64,000 nt of DNA from Aeromonas rivuli (GTDB lineage: Bacteria > Pseudomonadota > Gammaproteobacteria > Enterobacterales > Aeromonadaceae). Made by a program: the position numbers and the translations under genes. The DNA is taken from contig NZ_CDBJ01000042.1 in assembly GCF_000820045.1 (NCBI RefSeq), positions 164,512 to 228,511 on the forward strand, read 5' to 3'. Every line of letters starts with the position of its first letter. The stretch's first letter is position 1. The notes under the pieces were generated by a model. It was not told where the DNA came from. It worked only from the letters and a program-made list of their open reading frames with translations, and did not search any database. This document shows positions 54,612-63,724 of this stretch, piece after piece.

Positions 54612-54627
54612 AGGCAAACGATTGGAA
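54612..54627. promoter_or_regulatory. Candidate PurR operator upstream of uraA
   Basis: AGGCAAACGATTGGAA agrees with the PurR consensus ANGCAANCGNTTNCNT at 14 of 16 positions, counting N as a match. It lies about 200 nt upstream of uraA in an AT-rich leader. Purine or pyrimidine control of uracil uptake would be sensible. Motif inference only. Confidence 0.45.
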
Positions 54628-54826
54628 TTTGCCAGAAAGGTGCGTAAAATCGCATCCTCGATGCTTGTAGCAACGAATCCCGCCTAAAAGGTTAGTTTCT
54701 CGCCCTCCCCAAGCAGTAAAAGGTAAAAATTGATGCTTTTTTGTGTCAAGCCTGCCTTGAAAATATGTAGTGATGATTGAAAAGTGTGAAATATCACCCT
54801 CAGTCATCAAAATCGTAAGGACGCTC

Positions 54827-56065
54827 ATGTTTTCCTTAGTCAAGCAAAGTGTCGCCGGGCTGCAGATCCTGTTTGTTGCCTTCGGTGCCATGGTGCTGGT
54901 GCCCCTGCTCACCGGACTGAACCCCTCCATGGCCCTGCTCGGCGCCGGTGTGGGTACCCTGCTGTTCCAGCTCTGCACCCGCCGCCAGGTGCCGATCTTC
55001 CTCGGCTCCAGCTTCGCCTTCATTGCCCCCATCATCTACGCCACCCAGACCTGGGGACTGCCGTCCACCATGTTTGGCCTGTTTGCGGCCGGTTTCATGT
55101 ACTTCATCCTGGCGGCGCTGATCCGCGTGCGAGGCATGGGCTTCGTGCACAAGCTGCTGCCGCCCGTGGTGATTGGCCCGGTGATCATGGTGATTGGTCT
55201 CTCCGTCGCCCAGGTCGCCTGCAACATGGCCATGGGCCGTGCCGGTAGCGATCAGGTCGTCGAGCCGACCACCGCACTCACCCTGGCGGGGATCTCCCTG
55301 GCGGTGACCCTGATTGCGGCCGTGTTCTGCAAGGGCTGGATCAAGCTCATTCCCATCCTCTCCGGTGTCATCGCCGGTTATGTGGCTGCCATCATGATGG
55401 GGCAGGTGAGCTTTGAGGGGATGGCCAACGCCCCCTGGCTGGCCATGCCTCACTTTGAGACCCCGGAGATCAACTGGGCCGCCGCCCTGTTCATGCTGCC
55501 GGTGGCCATCGCCCCCTGCATCGAACACATCGGCGGCGTGCTCGCCATCGGTGGTGTGACCGGCCAGGATTACACCAAGAACCCGGGTCTGCACCGCACC
55601 CTGGCCGGTGACGGCATCGGCGTCTGCTTCGCCGGTTTCATCGGTGGCCCCCCCGTCACCACCTATGCGGAAGTGACCGGCGCCGTGATGATCACCCGCA
55701 ACTTCAATCCGGTCACCATGACCTGGGCTGCGGTATTTGCCGTCATCCTGGCCTTCTTCGGCAAGTTCAACGCCCTGCTCACCTCCATCCCCATGCCGGT
55801 GATGGGCGGTATCATGCTGCTGCTGTTCGGATCCATTGCCGCCATCGGCCTCAAGACCCTGGTGGAGTCCAAGGTGGATCTGGGCCTGGCCCGCAACATC
55901 GCCATCGTCGCCGTGACCCTGACCGTTGGCGTCGGCGCCCTGGAGCTGAAGATCGGTGACTTCGCCCTGGCCGGTGTGGGTCTGGCCTCGGTAGCCGCCA
56001 TCCTGCTCAACCTGATCCTGCCTGCGCACTCGCAAGAGGGCGCGATGGAGTCGGCCAAGGATTAA
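54827..56065 (+). CDS. uraA: Uracil permease UraA (NCS2 family)
   Basis: Proton-coupled uracil importer of 412 aa with about 14 hydrophobic segments. NCS2 signatures include FLGSSFAFIAPI, LLPPVVIGPVIMVIGLSVA, APCIEHIGGVLAIGGVTGQDY (ligand-binding Glu) and GDGIGVCFAGFIGGPPVTTYAEVTG. ATG 54827 has AAGGA 6 nt upstream; the longer frame from 54770 lacks a site. No upp gene is adjacent, unlike the enterobacterial upp-uraA operon. A strong terminator follows. Confidence 0.94.
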   Translation: MFSLVKQSVAGLQILFVAFGAMVLVPLLTGLNPSMALLGAGVGTLLFQLCTRRQVPIFLGSSFAFIAPIIYATQTWGLPSTMFGLFAAGFMYFILAALIRVRGMGFVHKLLPPVVIGPVIMVIGLSVAQVACNMAMGRAGSDQVVEPTTALTLAGISLAVTLIAAVFCKGWIKLIPILSGVIAGYVAAIMMGQVSFEGMANAPWLAMPHFETPEINWAAALFMLPVAIAPCIEHIGGVLAIGGVTGQDYTKNPGLHRTLAGDGIGVCFAGFIGGPPVTTYAEVTGAVMITRNFNPVTMTWAAVFAVILAFFGKFNALLTSIPMPVMGGIMLLLFGSIAAIGLKTLVESKVDLGLARNIAIVAVTLTVGVGALELKIGDFALAGVGLASVAAILLNLILPAHSQEGAMESAKD

Positions 56066-56087
56066 GCCCCCTTCGTCGCCATATAGC

Positions 56088-56121
56088 CAAAAAGAGGCCA
56101 CCCCAGGGTGGCCTCTTTTTA
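56088..56121 (+). terminator. Terminator after uraA
   Basis: AAAGAGGCCACC pairs with GGTGGCCTCTTT around CCAG, followed by further T. The A-run before it makes it usable in both directions. Confidence 0.93.
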
Positions 56122-56233
56122 TTGGGTCGCCAGCCATGGTGGGACGGCTGCGGGTCATGCTCCGCAGGCCTGGCCTGAGAGCGGCTACAATCAGGGTCGC
56201 AGTGAGTTGCAACGGGCTAACAAGGAGAACGTG

Positions 56234-56971
56234 ATGAAGATGGTATGGATTTTGGCTCTGTTCGGATTGGTATGGGGCGGTGTGAGTCAGGCGGGCCCGG
56301 TCAGTTATAGCGTCGATGGTCAAGCGTTTGAGGGCTTTTACCTTGGCAGCAACAAGCAGGCCCCTCTGGTGCTGCTGGTGCATGATTGGGACGGTCTGAC
56401 CGATTACGAGGTCAAACGCGCCGAGATGCTGGCGGCGCTCGGTTATAGCGTGTTTGCCGTCGACTTGTTTGGTGCCGGTGTGCGCCCGACCGAGATGGAG
56501 GAGAGAAAGCGGCTCACCGGCGCGCTCTATCAGGACAGACCCAGGATGCGCACACTGCTGATGGCAGCGTTGACCGAAGCGGGCCGATTGGGTGGGCGCC
56601 TCGACAATGTGGTGGCACTGGGTTACTGCTTCGGCGGCGCGGCTGTGTTGGAGCTGGCCCGCAGCGGCGCCGATCTCAAGGGAGTGGTGAGCGTTCATGG
56701 CGGCCTGGCCACGCCCCCCGGCCAGGACTACAAGCAGACCAAGGCGAGCCTGCTTATCCAGCATGGCAGCGCGGATCAGGCTGTTTCATTGACAGAGTTC
56801 GCCACGCTGATCGGTGAGCTGGAAGCGGCGGGGGTGACCCATGAGGCGACCAGCTATAGCGGTGCCCCCCATGCCTTCAGCGTCTTTGGCGGCGCCAATT
56901 ATCGCGCCGACGCCGATGCCAAATCCTGGCAGCGTTTCACCGCATTTCTCGGTGAGGTGAGCAAGGGGTAG
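56234..56971 (+). CDS. Exported dienelactone-hydrolase-family protein
   Basis: 245-aa alpha/beta hydrolase with a signal peptide (MKMVWILALFGLVWGGVSQA). The catalytic triad of the dienelactone hydrolase family is visible: Cys132 in GYCFGG, Asp181 in HGSADQ and His213 in PHAFSVFG. ATG 56234 has AAGGAG 7 nt upstream. The true substrate of such periplasmic members is unknown. It is monocistronic. Confidence 0.9.
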   Translation: MKMVWILALFGLVWGGVSQAGPVSYSVDGQAFEGFYLGSNKQAPLVLLVHDWDGLTDYEVKRAEMLAALGYSVFAVDLFGAGVRPTEMEERKRLTGALYQDRPRMRTLLMAALTEAGRLGGRLDNVVALGYCFGGAAVLELARSGADLKGVVSVHGGLATPPGQDYKQTKASLLIQHGSADQAVSLTEFATLIGELEAAGVTHEATSYSGAPHAFSVFGGANYRADADAKSWQRFTAFLGEVSKG

Positions 56972-57227
56972 GCAAGGGCATCGGTGTCTCATTCCATCGA
57001 TGCCTTGTCTGTGCACGCCCCCAGCGCGCGTTGCTGGGGGGATCCGCAGAGAACCTGTGGCTGTTGGGGAGATGGACTTCACAAGGTACTGATATCTGGT
57101 TGGGGTTTTCGGGAGACGGGAGCGTGATCGAAGGGATCAGAGTCCTGTCTCTGACTGGACTCTGGAGTGGGAGCTGGAGCTTCATCTGAAGGCAGCTTCC
57201 GCACGTGAAACATAAAGGAGAAATGAG

Positions 57228-57794
57228 ATGCGTCTATGGATTCATATTGTGGCCGTTCTGCTGCTTGTTGGTTGTGCCGCCAAGGGAGACACCCCGGCCG
57301 AGCAGCGTAGCAACATTCAACAGATGCGCCAGCAGACCCTTGCCACCCTGTATGGCCAGGATGCGGGCATCCGACAGGAGGTGGCAAAATCCAAGGGTTA
57401 TGCCGTCTTTACCAATGTGAACAACAACCTGCTGGTGCTCAGTGCGGGCAGCGGTTATGGCGTGCTCCATGACAACCGCACCGGCCGTGACACCTACATG
57501 AGGATGGCGACGGCCGGGATGGGGATCGGCATGGGGATCAAGAAATTCCAGGCATTGATCATCTTCAACGATGTCACCGCCCTGGACAGATTCATCACCA
57601 CAGGATTCGATGCCAGTGCCCAGGCTGATCTGGCCGCCAAGTCGGCCGACGATGGCAAGGTGGTGGTCAGCGAAGCGGCCAACGCCGATTTCCAGAAGGT
57701 GAAGATGTACCAGCTCACCGAGCAGGGGGTCGCGGTACAGGCCACCATGCAGGGTTACAAATATTGGCCGGATGATGATCTCAACGGCAAGTAG
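57228..57794 (+). CDS. YSC84-related lipoprotein
   Basis: 188-aa protein with a lipoprotein signal (MRLWIHIVAVLLLVGC, lipidated Cys16). The mature domain contains SKGYAVFTNVNNNLLVLSAGSGYGVL, GMGIGMGIKKFQALIIFND and GFDASAQADLAAKS, the pattern of YSC84/SYLF-type lipid-binding domains. AAGGAG precedes ATG 57228. The bacterial role is not established. It is convergent with pgl, with a terminator between. Confidence 0.87.
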   Translation: MRLWIHIVAVLLLVGCAAKGDTPAEQRSNIQQMRQQTLATLYGQDAGIRQEVAKSKGYAVFTNVNNNLLVLSAGSGYGVLHDNRTGRDTYMRMATAGMGIGMGIKKFQALIIFNDVTALDRFITTGFDASAQADLAAKSADDGKVVVSEAANADFQKVKMYQLTEQGVAVQATMQGYKYWPDDDLNGK

Positions 57795-57821
57795 TCGCCG
57801 GGTTGGCTGATCTTTCCCGCT

Positions 57822-57852
57822 GGCGGCGCTCGATCTGAGCGCCGCCTCTCTT
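57822..57852. terminator. Terminator between the YSC84-type gene and pgl
   Basis: GGCGGCGCTC pairs perfectly with GAGCGCCGCC around GATCT, followed by TCTCTTT on the plus strand. Confidence 0.75.
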
Positions 57853-57885
57853 TGTGGCGACTGAGGTCGCGTGAGCCTCGGGCGC

Positions 57886-58899
57886 TCAGGCGGGGCGTCC
57901 GTCGAGCTTCAATATCCTCACCCACATGGCCCCCTTGCCCACCGGCTGGCGGGAGGTGAGGCTCAATTGCCCCGTCGCGGGTGCGATGCGGTGCAGGGCC
58001 ACATCCTGGGAATCCTGCCCGGTCACAATCAGCGCGTGCCCGCTGTGGTCGATGGCAAAGCCACGGGGACAAGATTCGGTCGGGAAGTGGGCGAGGGGGG
58101 TCAGGGCGCCGCTCTCCTGGTCAATACCGAACAGGCTGAGCAGGCTGCTGGCCCGCTCGCTGGTATAGAGGAAACGCCCATCCGGGGTCAGGTGGATGTC
58201 GGCCCCCCAGCGCTCTCCCTGATAACCCTCGGGCAGCATGTCCAGACTCTCCCGCGCGCTGATATGCCCATCCGCCTCCCGGTGGTAGCGATTGAGGGTG
58301 CCATCGAGCTCATTGAGGCAATAGATATCACCGTTGTCGGGGTGGCGCGCCAGATGGCGGGGACCGGCGCCGGGGGCGGTGTGAATGTCACCAAGGGGGT
58401 GGGGGGCCAGCAGGTCATCGTCCCCCAGGGTGAAGCGGCGAATGACGTCCTCCTTGAGGCAGGCGACCAGCAGCTCCTGATGACCCTGCTCATCGGCCAG
58501 CAGGGTCACCGAGTGGGCGGCCATCAGTGCATCGATACGCTGGTGGGGCGCCAGCACCCGACCCGCCGCATCCATGTGGGAGACGCTGACGTGGTTGAAG
58601 GCGTAGGAGGCGGCGAAGAACAGCCTGCCCCGTGCATCGGTGCAGGTGTGGGAGGCGCTGCCCGCGAGGGGAGCCGAGCTCGGTTCGCCGAGCCGACCAT
58701 CAGCCTGGATGGGATAGCTCTGCACCATGAAGTCGGGTCGCACCCCCGCATGGAGCCAGCGCTGGTCCGGGCTGATGACCAGCGGTTGCACTTCCCCCCC
58801 GGTCTGCACCTGTTGCAGCGGCACCAGCTCATCCTCCATCAGCGCAAAGACATGGATCAACCCGCTGACCGGATTGGCGACATAAACGACTTGTTGCAT
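57886..58899 (-). CDS. pgl: 6-phosphogluconolactonase, YbhE-type beta-propeller
   Basis: Hydrolyses 6-phosphogluconolactone in the pentose phosphate pathway. The 337-aa seven-bladed lactonase opens MQQVVYVANPVSGLIHVFAL and contains GAGPRHLARHP, RWGADIHLTPDGRFLYTSERASS and PRGFAIDHSGHALIVTGQDS, with the length of E. coli Pgl/YbhE (331 aa). It has no linked zwf or gnd genes here. Confidence 0.92.
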   Translation of the reverse strand: MQQVVYVANPVSGLIHVFALMEDELVPLQQVQTGGEVQPLVISPDQRWLHAGVRPDFMVQSYPIQADGRLGEPSSAPLAGSASHTCTDARGRLFFAASYAFNHVSVSHMDAAGRVLAPHQRIDALMAAHSVTLLADEQGHQELLVACLKEDVIRRFTLGDDDLLAPHPLGDIHTAPGAGPRHLARHPDNGDIYCLNELDGTLNRYHREADGHISARESLDMLPEGYQGERWGADIHLTPDGRFLYTSERASSLLSLFGIDQESGALTPLAHFPTESCPRGFAIDHSGHALIVTGQDSQDVALHRIAPATGQLSLTSRQPVGKGAMWVRILKLDGRPA

Positions 58900-58937
58900 G
58901 GGGTTCTCCTTGTGCGCTGACGCCCATCATGGGGTCA

Positions 58938-59011
58938 TTTTTCCAGACTAAGCGGCGGGTGATGCAAGTTGCCTCAGGCAATTTTTTCAGACTAGGCAGA
59001 TAGTTGCATAG
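58938..59011. repeat. Two degenerate copies of the 3' end of the adjacent luxR-type gene
   Basis: TTTTTCCAGACTAAGC (58938-58953) and TTTTTTCAGACTAGGCAGAT... (58982-59011) repeat the segment TTTTTCCAGGCTAAGCAGAT... (59059-59088) that encodes the last residues of the LuxR-type protein. The second copy matches at 25 of 30 positions. They lie downstream of the gene, before pgl. Confidence 0.65.
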
Positions 59012-59055
59012 ATTTACCCATGACAGAGCAGCCCCGTCTGTTGTGACTGTGCAGG

Positions 59056-59823
59056 CTATTTTTCCAGGCTAAGCAGATAGTTGCGCAGGTTCACGCCGCG
59101 GTTGGCCAGTCCAAGCTTGATGCGCACGCTGTTGCGATGATTCTCCACCGTCTTGCGCGCCACATTGAGGGCGCTGGCGATCTCCTGGCTGGACATGCCG
59201 CTGCGAATAAACTCGGCCACCTGCATCTCAGAGGGGGTCAGCACTTCCAGCAGGCGTTGATTTCCCTCCTCCTGCAGGCCGTGCAGGCTCTTCTCCATGC
59301 TGGCGCGAATAAGCTCCAGGCACATCTTGAGGGCCGGATCCTGGATCTGGGTCAGCTTCTGCTCCACCTCGGGCAGGTGGCGGGCGATCAGCTGCTGATG
59401 CTGCTCGCCGGGGGCTGCCCCCTGATTGCCGCTGAGGGCCGCCAGGGAGTGACCGAGTTCGTTGATGAGCCGGTGATCCTGCTCTATGCCGGAGGCGTCC
59501 TGGTTATCGCTTGGCTTGATCTGCAGGCACCAGCTGCGGGTGCCGTCCGGCCCGTGGTGAGCGAACAGCTCGAAGGCAAGGTTGAGGATCTCGAACCGCA
59601 GAGTGGGCAGGTTGCCCCGGATCCGCTGGCGCATGGCCTTCAGATAGTCGGGACCGACCAGGAACACCAGATCGTCGAGCCGGTTGAGGGTCAGGGTGTC
59701 AACCGGATAGCTGGAGGCGACCACCTGCTCCTGCTCATCGAAGCTGATGAAATAGATGTCATTGCGTGCCAGCAGCTGATGGCAGAGCCCCTGCTCGTCT
59801 ATGGCGGTCAGCTTGTTACTCAT
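59056..59823 (-). CDS. LuxR-type transcriptional regulator divergent from the sugar ABC operon
   Basis: 255-aa regulator. The C-terminal helix-turn-helix is clear: LTPSEMQVAEFIRSGMSSQEIASALNVARKTVENHRNSVRIKLG (about residues 195-240). The N-terminal two thirds contain a PAS-like segment (LARNDIYFISFDEQEQVVASSYP) and no autoinducer-binding or receiver domain that I recognise. ATG 59823 has GGAAGG just upstream at short spacing. It is divergent from the ribose-type ABC operon, across 249 bases with a CRP-like site, and probably regulates it. Confidence 0.88.
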   Translation of the reverse strand: MSNKLTAIDEQGLCHQLLARNDIYFISFDEQEQVVASSYPVDTLTLNRLDDLVFLVGPDYLKAMRQRIRGNLPTLRFEILNLAFELFAHHGPDGTRSWCLQIKPSDNQDASGIEQDHRLINELGHSLAALSGNQGAAPGEQHQQLIARHLPEVEQKLTQIQDPALKMCLELIRASMEKSLHGLQEEGNQRLLEVLTPSEMQVAEFIRSGMSSQEIASALNVARKTVENHRNSVRIKLGLANRGVNLRNYLLSLEK

Positions 59824-59960
59824 GTTCCTTCCAGTTCTGCATCTCTTGATCGGGCCCCGTATGTCACCTTTATCCACCCCTGCTCCGCGCTCTGCTCATC
59901 CATGGAATACCTAGGCGATTAGGTTTTTTCCTGTCATTAATTAACAAAAATTAAATGTAT

Positions 59961-59976
59961 TGTGAGCTGAATCGCA
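59961..59976. promoter_or_regulatory. Candidate CRP site upstream of the ribose-type ABC operon
   Basis: TGTGAGCTGAATCGCA keeps 9 of 10 conserved bases of TGTGA-N6-TCACA. It lies about 105 nt before the binding-protein gene. A nearby TGAGGTGTATCTCA (59996-60009) is an additional palindrome that could be the LuxR-type regulator's operator. Confidence 0.6.
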
Positions 59977-60072
59977 AAAAAATCGCGCTCTTTAGTGAGG
60001 TGTATCTCATTACAGGCTATAAAACACCTAGATAATACCTATCAACCACTCAATGGATATAGGGAGAATACC

Positions 60073-61152
60073 ATGTTGGCAAAACGCTCACACTTTTTAC
60101 TGGCAGGATTGACCGCCGCCATGCTGCTCGGCAACGGGGCCCACGCCGCCGAGGCGACCACGACCCTGGGGCCCAATGGCGAACAACCGACCCCTTATAC
60201 CCAGGTAACACTCACCACGGCTCAGCAAGACAGGGTCAAGGCCCAGAACTACACGGCCGCCATCCTGATGCACACCACCTCGGACTGGTCGAGTGCCCTC
60301 ATCAAGGGTGCCAAGGACAAGTTCCAGGATCTGAACGTCAAGGTGGTGGCGGTGACCGATGCCGAATTCAATGCCAACAAACAGAAGACGGACGTGGAAA
60401 CCGTGATGGCCATGTCCCCCGACATCATTCTCACCCTGGTGGTCGATCCCGTCTCCGGCGCCGCCGCCTTCCGTCCTGCGGTGCAGCAGGGCAGCAAACT
60501 GGTGCTGATCAGCAACTTGCCGAGCGGTTTCGAGTACGGCAAGGACTATGCCGGCATCGTCACCGATGACCTGTTCGAGATGGGCGGTTTGGCCGCCGAC
60601 ATGCTGGCCAAGACGGTGGGTGAGCAGGGCAAGATAGGTTTCATCTACCACGAGGCGAATTACTACGTCACCAATCAGCGGGATCAGGCGGTGCTGACCA
60701 ACCTGGCCAAGCACCACCCCGGCATCCAGATCCTCGCCAAGCAGGGCATTGCCAACGCCAATGATGGCGAGGTCGTTGCCTCTGCTCTCATTACCCAGCA
60801 CCCGGATATCCAGGCCATCTATGCCCCCTGGGATTCCATCGCAGAGGGGGTGGTGGCCGCCACCCGCGCCGCCGGGCGCAGTGACATCAAGGTGATCACC
60901 ATGGACTTGGGCGCCGCCAATGCCCTGGACATGGCCAAGGGCCGCAACGTGGCCGGCATAGTGACGGATTTACCTTATGACCTCGGCCAGACTCTGGCCA
61001 CCATGGGGGCCCTCGCCAAGCTGGGGGAGCAGACTCCCCCCTTCGTCACCGTCTCCGCCGATGCGGTAACCCGTGACAACCTGGCCGAGGCCTGGCTGCA
61101 GGCCCTGCGGCGGGATCCGCCGGCCGCCGTGACCAAGGCACTCAGTCAATAA
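60073..61152 (+). CDS. Sugar ABC transporter periplasmic binding protein (ribose/RbsB type)
   Basis: 359-aa family-1 periplasmic sugar-binding protein with a signal peptide (HFLLAGLTAAMLLGNGAHA, cleavage near residue 25). The fold shows YTAAILMHTTSDWSSALIKGAKDKF, DIILTLVVDPVSG, GIVTDDLFEMGGLAADML and IQAIYAPWDSIAEGVVAATR. ATG 60073 has GGGAG 7-8 nt upstream. It heads an operon with an ATPase, a permease and a GH3 glycosidase. The ligand is unknown, perhaps a glucoside or other glycoside. Confidence 0.92.
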   Translation: MLAKRSHFLLAGLTAAMLLGNGAHAAEATTTLGPNGEQPTPYTQVTLTTAQQDRVKAQNYTAAILMHTTSDWSSALIKGAKDKFQDLNVKVVAVTDAEFNANKQKTDVETVMAMSPDIILTLVVDPVSGAAAFRPAVQQGSKLVLISNLPSGFEYGKDYAGIVTDDLFEMGGLAADMLAKTVGEQGKIGFIYHEANYYVTNQRDQAVLTNLAKHHPGIQILAKQGIANANDGEVVASALITQHPDIQAIYAPWDSIAEGVVAATRAAGRSDIKVITMDLGAANALDMAKGRNVAGIVTDLPYDLGQTLATMGALAKLGEQTPPFVTVSADAVTRDNLAEAWLQALRRDPPAAVTKALSQ

Positions 61153-61211
61153 GCCCATAGCCCGTCGCCCAAGGGCGGCTGGCTGCCTCATCCCATGGAA
61201 GGAGTCATCAC

Positions 61212-62696
61212 ATGGAGCTGTACGCCATAGAGGCGAGTGGTATCAAGAAGGGGTTTGACGGCATACCTGTACTCAAGGATGTGTCGTTCAGCCTCAAGCG
61301 TGGCGAGGTACATGCCATCGTCGGCCAGAACGGGGCGGGCAAATCCACCCTGGTCAAGCTGCTCAACGGCTTTCATGGCCGGGATGGTGGCGAGGTGCGG
61401 CTGTTTGGCAAACCTTGCCGCTTCACGACTCCCAAGGAGGCCCAGGCCGAGGGGATCGCCATGGTCTACCAGGACTTGAGCCTGGTGCCGACCCTGTCGG
61501 TGGCCGACAACATCTTCCTGGCGGGGGGGGCAGAGAGTGGCGCCATTATCTCCAATCGGGACAGGGTGCGCCGTGCCGCGCCCCTGCTGGCCATGCTGGG
61601 TGTCGATCTGGACCCGAACTGCGAGGTGGGACGCCTGAGTGTCGGCCAGCAGCAGTTCGTCGAGATAGCCAAGGCCCTGGCCCAGAATGCCCGGATCCTG
61701 GTGCTCGATGAGCCGACTGCCTCACTGTCCAACAACGAGATCAACGAGTTGTTCAAGGTGATCGCCACCCTCAAGGGGCAGGGGATGTCCATCATCTACA
61801 TCACCCACTACTTGAGCGACATCATGCGGGTCTGCGATGCCGTGACCGTGCTGCGTGATGGCCATACGGTGCTCGCCACCAACACCAGCAACACCAGTGT
61901 CGAGGCGCTGGTCGAGGCCATGCTCGGCAGCAAGGGCGACACCAGCCTGAGTTGGCCGCGCCCGGCATCGGCGCCGGATGCCGTGGCGCTGCTCGAGCTG
62001 GACGGGGTATCAAATTCACAACTGCACGACATCTCCCTCAAGGTGATGCCGGGTCAGGTGGTGGGACTGGCGGGGCTGCTGGGCAGCGGGCGCACCGAGA
62101 TCCTCGAGGCCATCTATGGTCTGACCCCCATTCAGGGCGGCGAGATCCGCATCAATGGCGAGCCGGTGCGAGTCCGTTCCCCCAAGCAGGCCATCGCGCT
62201 TGGCATCAACATGGTGCCGGAGGAGCGGCGCAGTCAGGGATTGGTACTCGATTTTTCCGTGGCCGACAACATGCTGATGGCCGCCTATGACCGGCTCTCC
62301 CAGGGATTGAGCCTGGACAAACCCAAGGGTGACGCCATGGTACGTGCCCAGATCAAGAGCCTGGGAGTCAAGACCAGCGGCCCCGAGCAGTCGGTGCGTT
62401 TTCTCTCCGGCGGCAATCAGCAGAAGGTGGTGATCGGCAAATGCCTCTCCACCGAGGCCAAGGTGCTGCTGCTCGACGATCCCACCTTCGGCATCGATAT
62501 CCATGCCAAGTACGAGATCATGAAGATAGTGGACAGCTATGTCGCCGCCGGTAATGGCGCCATCTTCGTGTCGAGCGAGTATGCCGAGGTCGCCAGCTTC
62601 TGCGACCTCATTTATGTGGTAAACAAAGGACGCATCGTTGCCTGCCTGGAAGGGCGGCGCATGAATGAAGAGACGCTGCTGGCGGCGGTTCAATGA
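61212..62696 (+). CDS. Sugar ABC transporter ATPase (RbsA type, two ATPase domains)
   Basis: 494-aa double ATPase. The first domain has GQNGAGKSTLVKLLNG, LSVGQQQFVEIAKALA and LVLDEPTASLS; the second has a degenerate P-loop GLLGSGRTEILEAIYG and LSGGNQQKVVIGKCL. This asymmetry is normal for RbsA/XylG/MglA proteins. It starts 59 nt after the binding-protein gene, and its stop overlaps an in-frame ATG of the permease. Confidence 0.95.
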   Translation: MELYAIEASGIKKGFDGIPVLKDVSFSLKRGEVHAIVGQNGAGKSTLVKLLNGFHGRDGGEVRLFGKPCRFTTPKEAQAEGIAMVYQDLSLVPTLSVADNIFLAGGAESGAIISNRDRVRRAAPLLAMLGVDLDPNCEVGRLSVGQQQFVEIAKALAQNARILVLDEPTASLSNNEINELFKVIATLKGQGMSIIYITHYLSDIMRVCDAVTVLRDGHTVLATNTSNTSVEALVEAMLGSKGDTSLSWPRPASAPDAVALLELDGVSNSQLHDISLKVMPGQVVGLAGLLGSGRTEILEAIYGLTPIQGGEIRINGEPVRVRSPKQAIALGINMVPEERRSQGLVLDFSVADNMLMAAYDRLSQGLSLDKPKGDAMVRAQIKSLGVKTSGPEQSVRFLSGGNQQKVVIGKCLSTEAKVLLLDDPTFGIDIHAKYEIMKIVDSYVAAGNGAIFVSSEYAEVASFCDLIYVVNKGRIVACLEGRRMNEETLLAAVQ

Positions 62697-62713
62697 CAAA
62701 CGAGGAGTCAAGG

Positions 62714-63694
62714 ATGAAAGATTTAACCCTGCCGGCCGCCCCCAAGGGCAGCCGTATCAACTGGCGTGACTACATCATCTACATGGTGTTCGTCGGCATC
62801 TTCGTGTTCTTTTCGGTGGTGCTCCATGACAAGGGCTTCTTGAGCTCCGTCAACCTGATGAACATCGCGCGCCAGACTGCCACCATCGCCATCATGGCGG
62901 TGGGCATGACCTTCGTGCTGAGCGCCGCCGAGATAGATCTCTCCTTCGGTGCCACGGTCGCCCTCAGCGCCATCGTCTCGGCCCTGACCCTGCAAGAGAC
63001 GGACAGCATCTTGCTGGCGGTCTCGGCGGCGCTGCTGGTGGGCACCATGATAGGGGCCATCAACGGCCTGTTCGTGACCCAGGTCGGTATCCCCTCCTTC
63101 CTGGTGACCCTGGGGACCACCGGCATCATCACCGGCATCGCCCGCTGGTCCACCTCCTTGCAGTCGATCCCCATCGACAACGACCTCTATGTGTTCATCT
63201 TCGGCTCGGGGGACATAGGGCCCATCTCGGTGCTCTTCATCTGGACCATTCTGGTGACGGTGATCGGGGCCTTCGTGCTGCGCAACACCCGCTTTGGCAA
63301 ACAGGTGCTGGCCACGGGTGGCAACAAGATCTCCGCCATGTATTCGGGCATCAATATCAACCGCATCAAGCTCTACGTGCTGATGCTCAACGGCTTTCTC
63401 GCCGCCCTGGCCGGCATCCTCTACTCGGGACGGCTGCAGAGTGCCCGCTACACCCTGGGGGAGAGCGATCTCATGCTGGTGATCGCCGCCGTCATCATAG
63501 GTGGCACCAACCTGTTTGGTGGCAAGGGCATGGTGGTGGGCTCCGTCATCGGCGCCCTCATCATGGGCATGGTCAACAACGGCCTGATCCTGATGGGGCT
63601 GAACGTGGATCAGCAGCTGATCCTGCGCGGCATCATCGTCATCGTCGCCGTCACCTTCACCATGGGCCAGCTCAAACAGCTGCGTAAGAAGTAA
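62714..63694 (+). CDS. Sugar ABC transporter permease (RbsC type)
   Basis: 326-aa membrane permease of the BPD_transp_2 family. It contains NLMNIARQTATIAIMAVGMTFVLSAAEIDLS, GINGLFV-like AINGLFVTQVGIPSFLVTLGT and LFGGKGMVVGSVIGALIMGMVNNGL. ATG 62714 (MKDLTLPAAPKGS) has AGGAG 6 nt upstream and is preferred; ATG 62693, overlapping the ATPase stop, would add 7 residues. Confidence 0.94.
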   Translation: MKDLTLPAAPKGSRINWRDYIIYMVFVGIFVFFSVVLHDKGFLSSVNLMNIARQTATIAIMAVGMTFVLSAAEIDLSFGATVALSAIVSALTLQETDSILLAVSAALLVGTMIGAINGLFVTQVGIPSFLVTLGTTGIITGIARWSTSLQSIPIDNDLYVFIFGSGDIGPISVLFIWTILVTVIGAFVLRNTRFGKQVLATGGNKISAMYSGININRIKLYVLMLNGFLAALAGILYSGRLQSARYTLGESDLMLVIAAVIIGGTNLFGGKGMVVGSVIGALIMGMVNNGLILMGLNVDQQLILRGIIVIVAVTFTMGQLKQLRKK

Positions 63695-63724
63695 GTTAAC
63701 TCTTTGAGACTTAAGGACGAGAAC

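Noticed and set aside
54836..56764. 642-codon minus-strand frame opposite uraA and the hydrolase gene
   Set aside because: Histidine-, glycine- and glutamine-rich shadow spanning two real plus-strand genes and a terminator.
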